DNA from: Anaerolinea thermophila | GTDB taxonomy: Bacteria; Chloroflexota; Anaerolineae; Anaerolineales; Anaerolineaceae | Assembly: GCF_020723905.1 (NCBI RefSeq) | Contig: NZ_DYHZ01000002.1 | Span: 186,001-250,000 of the forward strand | Reading direction: 5' to 3' | DNA: 64,000 nucleotides | In this document: piece after piece, positions 60,508-64,000 of the stretch | How the letters are laid out: each line of letters starts with the position of its first letter | Position numbering within the stretch: position 1 is the first letter of the stretch | Program-made: the position numbers and the translations under genes | Notes under the pieces: model-generated | Told to the model about the DNA's origin: nothing | The model's input: the letters and a program-made list of their open reading frames with translations, nothing else | The model's database searches: none

Positions 60508-60513
60508 TATACT
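60508..60513 (+). promoter_or_regulatory. -10 box of the SCO1664-like gene
   Basis: TATACT, 17 nt before the ATG, implying a leader of only about 10 nt without a clear Shine-Dalgarno. Confidence 0.45.
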
Positions 60514-60530
60514 CATTAAAAGCAGACCTT

Positions 60531-61250
60531 ATGGACAAATACGCCATCTTGACCCTCTTAAGGGAAGGTGAAGTTGAAGTACAGGGGCAGTTTCTGGCGG
60601 GCTCTAACTACACTTTTCTGGTAGTGGTTCGCCGGGAGGGCGAAGAATACCCCGCTGTGTACAAACCTGTGCGCGGCGAACAGCCGTTGTGGGATTTTCC
60701 CGAGCGCACCCTGGCGCACCGCGAAGTGGCGGCTTATCTGGTCAGTGAGGCGCTGGGCTGGGACCTGGTACCGCCGACGGTGTACCGCCGCCGCGCGCCA
60801 CTGGGAGCGGGGTCTTTGCAGTGGTTTGTTGAGCATGACCCCGAACACCACTTTTTCCACTTTACCCCTGAGGAAAAGCAACGCCTGCGTCCGGTGGTGC
60901 TGTTTGACCTGCTCACCAACAACGCCGACCGCAAAGGCGGGCATATCCTTATGGACCCGCAGGGGCATATCTGGCTGATTGATCAGGGCCTGTGCTTTCA
61001 TGTGGAGGAAAAACTCCGTACGGTGGTGTGGGATTTTGCCGGAGAGCCCATCCCTGAAGACCTGCTGGCAGACCTGCAGGCGTTTGTGACTCGCCTGGAA
61101 AGCGATGAAGCCCTGACGGCTGCGCTGGGGGAGCATTTGAGCCGTGCCGAGATTCGCGCTCTGCACCGCCGGGGCAGACGGCTGCTTCAGGAAGGATTCT
61201 TCCCCGCGCCGCCGCCCACCCGTCGTCCATATCCCTGGCCCCCCGTGTGA
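60531..61250 (+). CDS. SCO1664-family kinase-fold protein
   Basis: A 239-aa cytosolic protein resembling the PI3/PI4-kinase-like SCO1664 family: FLAGSNYTFLVVV, AVYKPVRGEQPLWDFPERTL (nucleotide-binding Lys and following loop), EVAAYLVSEALGWDLVPPTV, and the catalytic-type loop NNADRKGGHIL with LIDQGLCFHVEEKLR as the DFG-like metal site. The Asp/Asn and Asp residues are present, so ATP binding is plausible. Function unestablished; in Actinobacteria such genes are linked to DUF3090 proteins, which are not seen here. Proline-rich C-terminus. Confidence 0.82.
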   Translation: MDKYAILTLLREGEVEVQGQFLAGSNYTFLVVVRREGEEYPAVYKPVRGEQPLWDFPERTLAHREVAAYLVSEALGWDLVPPTVYRRRAPLGAGSLQWFVEHDPEHHFFHFTPEEKQRLRPVVLFDLLTNNADRKGGHILMDPQGHIWLIDQGLCFHVEEKLRTVVWDFAGEPIPEDLLADLQAFVTRLESDEALTAALGEHLSRAEIRALHRRGRRLLQEGFFPAPPPTRRPYPWPPV

Positions 61251-61324
61251 GGAGTTTTACCTTTCCTTTTTCTTCCTTTGGGCTATAATCGGTTCAATTC
61301 ATTTCCGCTTCTGGAGGTGTACGC

Positions 61325-62353
61325 ATGCATGTTCGTCTGGTTCTGGTGGGATTTGGCAATGTAGGCAAAGCGCTGGCGCGCCTGTTGCTGCGCAAGCGCG
61401 AAACACTGGCGCGTGAGTATGGCATTACTTTTCAGGTCAATGGCATTCTCACCGGCAGGCGCGGTGGGTGCATTAACCCCGATGGTTTGGATGTGGAGCG
61501 CGCTCTGGCGCTGGTAGAAGGCGGCGGACGGTTGGACGAACTTTCCACCGTGCCGGTGCCGTCCGGCAGCGTCGAGTTCATCCGTGCCTGCCCGGCGGAT
61601 GTGCTTTTCGAAAACACCCCCGTCAACGTGGTGGATGGACAGCCCGCTATTGCTCATCTGCGCACCGCGCTGGAGCAGGGCATGCACGCCATTACCGCCA
61701 ACAAGGGCCCGGTAGTGCATGGTTACGCTTCTCTGAAGGCGCTGGCGGAGCGGGTGGGCAGACGCTTCCTTTTTGAGTCGGCAGTCATGGATGGGGCGCC
61801 CATCTTCTCGCTTTTCCGCGGTCCTCTCCCTGCCGCCGAACTGCGCGGTTTTCGCGGGATTCTCAATTCCACTACCAACCTGATTCTGGAATTGATGGAA
61901 AACGGCAAAACCTTCGATGAGGCGGTCAAGATTACTCAGGAACTGGGACTGGCAGAGACCGATCCCAGTGGTGATATTGACGGCTGGGACGCTTCCATCA
62001 AAGTTGCGGCGCTTTCCACAGTGTTGATGGGCGTACCGCTTACCCCGCAGGAAGTGGATCGTACCGGTATCCGCGGCATCACGCCGCAGATGATTGCCGA
62101 AGCCCGCGCTGCAGGGGAGCGCTGGAAACTGGTGTGCACCGCCCGCCGCGATGGCGACCGCGTGGTCGGGAAGGTTGCTCCCCAGCGCGTTTCTCCTGAC
62201 TCACCTCTGTACAGTATCAGCGGCTCGAGTTCGTTTGTGCAATTCGAGATGGATGTTCTACCCGGATTGGGCATTGTGGAGAGTGATCCCGGACCCGAGA
62301 CTACCGCGTATGGCTTGCTGGCGGATTTCATCAATGCCCTGCGGGGAGCCTGA
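61325..62353 (+). CDS. hom: Homoserine dehydrogenase
   Basis: A 342-aa enzyme reducing aspartate semialdehyde to homoserine in Thr/Met synthesis. Motifs: LVLVGFGNVGKALARLLLRK (NAD(P) loop), ENTPVNVVDGQPA, ALEQGMHAITANKGPVVHGY, FESAVMDGAPIFSLFRG, ILNSTTNLILELMENGKTFD, LGLAETDPSGDIDGWDASIK (catalytic acidic and Lys residues). It lacks the C-terminal ACT domain, so it is a short, probably feedback-insensitive form. GGAGGTGTACGC precedes the start; TATAAT at about 61283 is the likely -10. Confidence 0.94.
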   Translation: MHVRLVLVGFGNVGKALARLLLRKRETLAREYGITFQVNGILTGRRGGCINPDGLDVERALALVEGGGRLDELSTVPVPSGSVEFIRACPADVLFENTPVNVVDGQPAIAHLRTALEQGMHAITANKGPVVHGYASLKALAERVGRRFLFESAVMDGAPIFSLFRGPLPAAELRGFRGILNSTTNLILELMENGKTFDEAVKITQELGLAETDPSGDIDGWDASIKVAALSTVLMGVPLTPQEVDRTGIRGITPQMIAEARAAGERWKLVCTARRDGDRVVGKVAPQRVSPDSPLYSISGSSSFVQFEMDVLPGLGIVESDPGPETTAYGLLADFINALRGA

Positions 62354-62359
62354 TCGACA

Positions 62360-62932
62360 ATGAGCGAAGCCTATGGGTTCGGATGGGCGCAGGCGGAGAC
62401 GCCCCGACTGGCTTGGGAAGGGGCTTTGAAGCAAGCCTTTGCCCGCTCCGCCTGGCTTCAGTCCGTGCACTGGCTGGGAACCCCCGCCCCTGAGGGTCTG
62501 GAGGCAGTTCCGCACTTCACCTGGGGCGGGGAACTGCAACAGGCGCATCTTGCCCTGCATGCCGTTCTGCGTTCTCTACGTGAGGGGGAGGTGGATTTCT
62601 GTCTTTTGATGGAATTGACTTCCGGGGGAATGGTGGCGATGGCGCTGGGATCCCCTCAGGCGGTGGGACGCTGGAATTTGCCCCCTCATGCCCGCCTGAC
62701 CCCCCTGGGCGGTGGCTTACCTGAGGTTGTAGAAAAGATTGCCCGCCAGCGGGCGCAGGCGGTTCTGGGAGAGGAGGCCTCTGCAGGTGAGGGGGTCTTC
62801 CTTTCTCCTGAAGAAGGATTGCTCCGGGGTGTATGGCGCGGTCTGGAGCAGGCCCGCCAGTTGTCTCAGCCGGTTATTTTGCTCTCCCGGGATACCTGGA
62901 GCGGACTGGCAACCCTGATAGAGGTGGTGTAA
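62360..62932 (+). CDS. Unrecognised 190-aa protein downstream of hom
   Basis: No family recognised. A 190-aa soluble protein, rich in Ala, Gly, Leu and Trp. Central segment LREGEVDFCLLMELTSGGMV followed by AMALGSPQAVGRWNLPPHAR has a faint resemblance to the dimer-interface strand of thiolase-like folds, but no active-site cysteine context is seen. It starts 6 nt after hom with GGGGAG upstream and runs into the next membrane protein gene after 1 nt, so hom, this gene and the next are probably co-transcribed. Confidence 0.6.
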   Translation: MSEAYGFGWAQAETPRLAWEGALKQAFARSAWLQSVHWLGTPAPEGLEAVPHFTWGGELQQAHLALHAVLRSLREGEVDFCLLMELTSGGMVAMALGSPQAVGRWNLPPHARLTPLGGGLPEVVEKIARQRAQAVLGEEASAGEGVFLSPEEGLLRGVWRGLEQARQLSQPVILLSRDTWSGLATLIEVV

Positions 62933-62933
62933 G

Positions 62934-63320
62934 GTGAGCGCAAAATTTTCAGGAAACGTTCTCTTAGCGGCATTTGGAGCACTGGTTGTGCTTCATCTTC
63001 TCATCTTGCTGGGGGTCGTACCAGCCGGTATTGTCTGGGGTGGACAAATTGGCACCTCCACAGAAAGATTGTTCACGCTGGAAATCATTGCTCTGGTTCT
63101 CACCCTTCTCTTTATGGGCATTGTGGCGGTCAAGATGGAATACGTCCGGGCAGGCGGTTTCAGGAAGGCGGCAAATGTGGGGGTCTGGGTGATTTTTGCC
63201 TACCTTGTGCTGAACACCGTGGGAAATCTTGCCTCGGGTGTTTCCTTTGAAAACCTGATTTTTGCTCCGGTGACTGTGTTTCTGGCAGTCTGTGCATGGC
63301 GATTAGCCATTGAAAAATAA
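62934..63320 (+). CDS. Four-helix membrane protein of unknown function
   Basis: A 128-aa protein with GTG start 1 nt after the previous stop, GAGGTGG upstream. Four hydrophobic segments: 9-30, 46-66, 80-101, 107-124. Motif GIVAVKMEYVRAGGFRKAAN lies between helices 2 and 3. No catalytic residues or known family recognised; similar short four-helix proteins are often annotated as hypothetical membrane proteins. Confidence 0.65.
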   Translation: MSAKFSGNVLLAAFGALVVLHLLILLGVVPAGIVWGGQIGTSTERLFTLEIIALVLTLLFMGIVAVKMEYVRAGGFRKAANVGVWVIFAYLVLNTVGNLASGVSFENLIFAPVTVFLAVCAWRLAIEK

Positions 63321-63418
63321 AGCAGGTTCTGCAGTGGTACATTTTGGTTCGAATGCCATGACCCAACAGGGCTGTGCTTTCGTTTTGCGCTGTGCGAAAA
63401 ATGTGAGAGAATACCTGT

Positions 63419-64000
63419 ATGGACGCACATGCGCGGGAAATGTTGCATGCCCTGTTAATAGGCACCCTTGCCTCCTCTGATCAGCAGGCGCTGGCAGATC
63501 AACTCTCCCTGCCGTGGGAAGAACCTGCCGGGAAAATGCGCTGGCTCCTTGTTGCCGCACTGGTGCGCCAGTTGCTCGATTCTCAACCTCCTGCTACCCT
63601 GTGTGAAGATGTTGCCCGGCTGGAGGATGCCGCCGAGAGCCTGGAAACCAGCGATCCATCTCTGGCGGGTGCCCTGTGGATGAGCGTGGGCTTGCTCTTC
63701 CAGGCTTGCGCTGCTTTTGACCCCGCCCGCACCGCTCTGGAACGCGCTCTGGATCTGGCTCCTTCGGCAGAGGCGCGCTTTCTGCTGGGCAATCTCCTGC
63801 GCGAACTGGGACTGTTTGAGGATGCCCATCTGTTGCTGGAGCAGGCTCTTGCTGAAGATCGTCAAACCGGAACTCCCCGTGCGGTAGTTCGCGACCTGGA
63901 CGGGCTGGCACTGCTGGCGCTGGAGCGCGGCAGACGGGAAGACGCCCTGTCGTGGTCTCAGCAAGCCCTGTCTGCGGCGCAGGACGTTTTGCCCGAAGAG
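63419..64000 (+). CDS. TPR-repeat protein, 3'-truncated by window edge
   Basis: Open frame of 194 codons to the window end, starting at ATG 63419. N-terminal helical region, then TPR-like repeats (SLAGALWMSVGLLFQACAAF, DPARTALERALDLAPSAEAR, LGNLLRELGLFEDAHLLLEQ, LLALERGRREDALSWSQQAL). There is no signal peptide. GAGAAT lies 6 nt before the ATG, a possible -10 of another leaderless transcript. Function unknown; usually a scaffold. Confidence 0.7.
   Translation, partial: MDAHAREMLHALLIGTLASSDQQALADQLSLPWEEPAGKMRWLLVAALVRQLLDSQPPATLCEDVARLEDAAESLETSDPSLAGALWMSVGLLFQACAAFDPARTALERALDLAPSAEARFLLGNLLRELGLFEDAHLLLEQALAEDRQTGTPRAVVRDLDGLALLALERGRREDALSWSQQALSAAQDVLPEE

Overview
The window looks like a chromosomal segment of a Chloroflexota bacterium, most probably class Anaerolineae (Anaerolinea-like). 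This is inferred from gene content: lipoproteins and LysM proteins with Pro/Thr linkers, a C-terminally TM-anchored CAP/LysM protein, a cd1 nitrite reductase carried as a lipoprotein, a tandem-YlbF protein and a BMP-type nucleoside ABC system. No taxonomic search was possible. No insertion sequence, prophage, integrase or CRISPR array was seen. A striking property is the number of genes whose ATG lies 6-8 nt after a -10 box, so many mRNAs are predicted to be leaderless.

Layout. 1-12.9 kb: partial murJ, metK under a SAM-I riboswitch, a CBS protein, a CAP/LysM wall protein, an FmdB-type zinc ribbon, a lipoprotein, a TadZ/CpaE-like protein, an HD-GYP protein, trmD, an MFS transporter and a BMP substrate-binding lipoprotein. 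12.9-19.5 kb (minus strand): a LysM/YlbF pair and a three-gene operon (pseudo-histidine kinase, histidine kinase, nicotinate phosphoribosyltransferase-like). 19.6-27 kb: an SDR epimerase, an M4 metalloprotease preceded by an emfourin-like lipoprotein (probable cognate inhibitor), a zinc alcohol dehydrogenase with an esterase, and an EamA/DUF493 pair. 27-31.3 kb: ATPase and two permeases of a nucleoside/BMP ABC transporter that probably works with the distant BMP lipoprotein.

31.4-39.3 kb: a SufE-like/rhodanese pair, a DUF2807 membrane protein, a selenocysteine tRNA, a Kelch/TPR protein, a site-2 protease homologue, the SRP RNA and a methyltransferase. 39.4-45.4 kb: a CHAD protein and the pstSCAB-phoU phosphate operon. 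45.5-52.8 kb: cd1 nitrite reductase (NirS) with an extra cytochrome c domain, a UPF0173 hydrolase, and an envelope glycosyltransferase/flippase-like cluster. 52.9-55.6 kb: a sulfur-trafficking cluster (ArsR regulator, SQR-like flavoprotein, single-Cys DsrC/TusE, DsrE2). 55.6-60.1 kb: glpK, glpA and a succinate-dehydrogenase-like iron-sulfur subunit with two heme-b anchor subunits, but no sdhA. This suggests a hybrid respiratory glycerol-3-phosphate:quinone oxidoreductase. 60.2-64 kb: a truncated permease fragment, a SCO1664-type kinase-fold protein, homoserine dehydrogenase, two unknown proteins and a partial TPR protein.

The strongest candidates for something undescribed are the GlpA + SdhBCD-like complex, the emfourin-like lipoprotein paired with an M4 protease, the dicytochrome NirS, and three receiver-like proteins that have all lost the phospho-acceptor aspartate.
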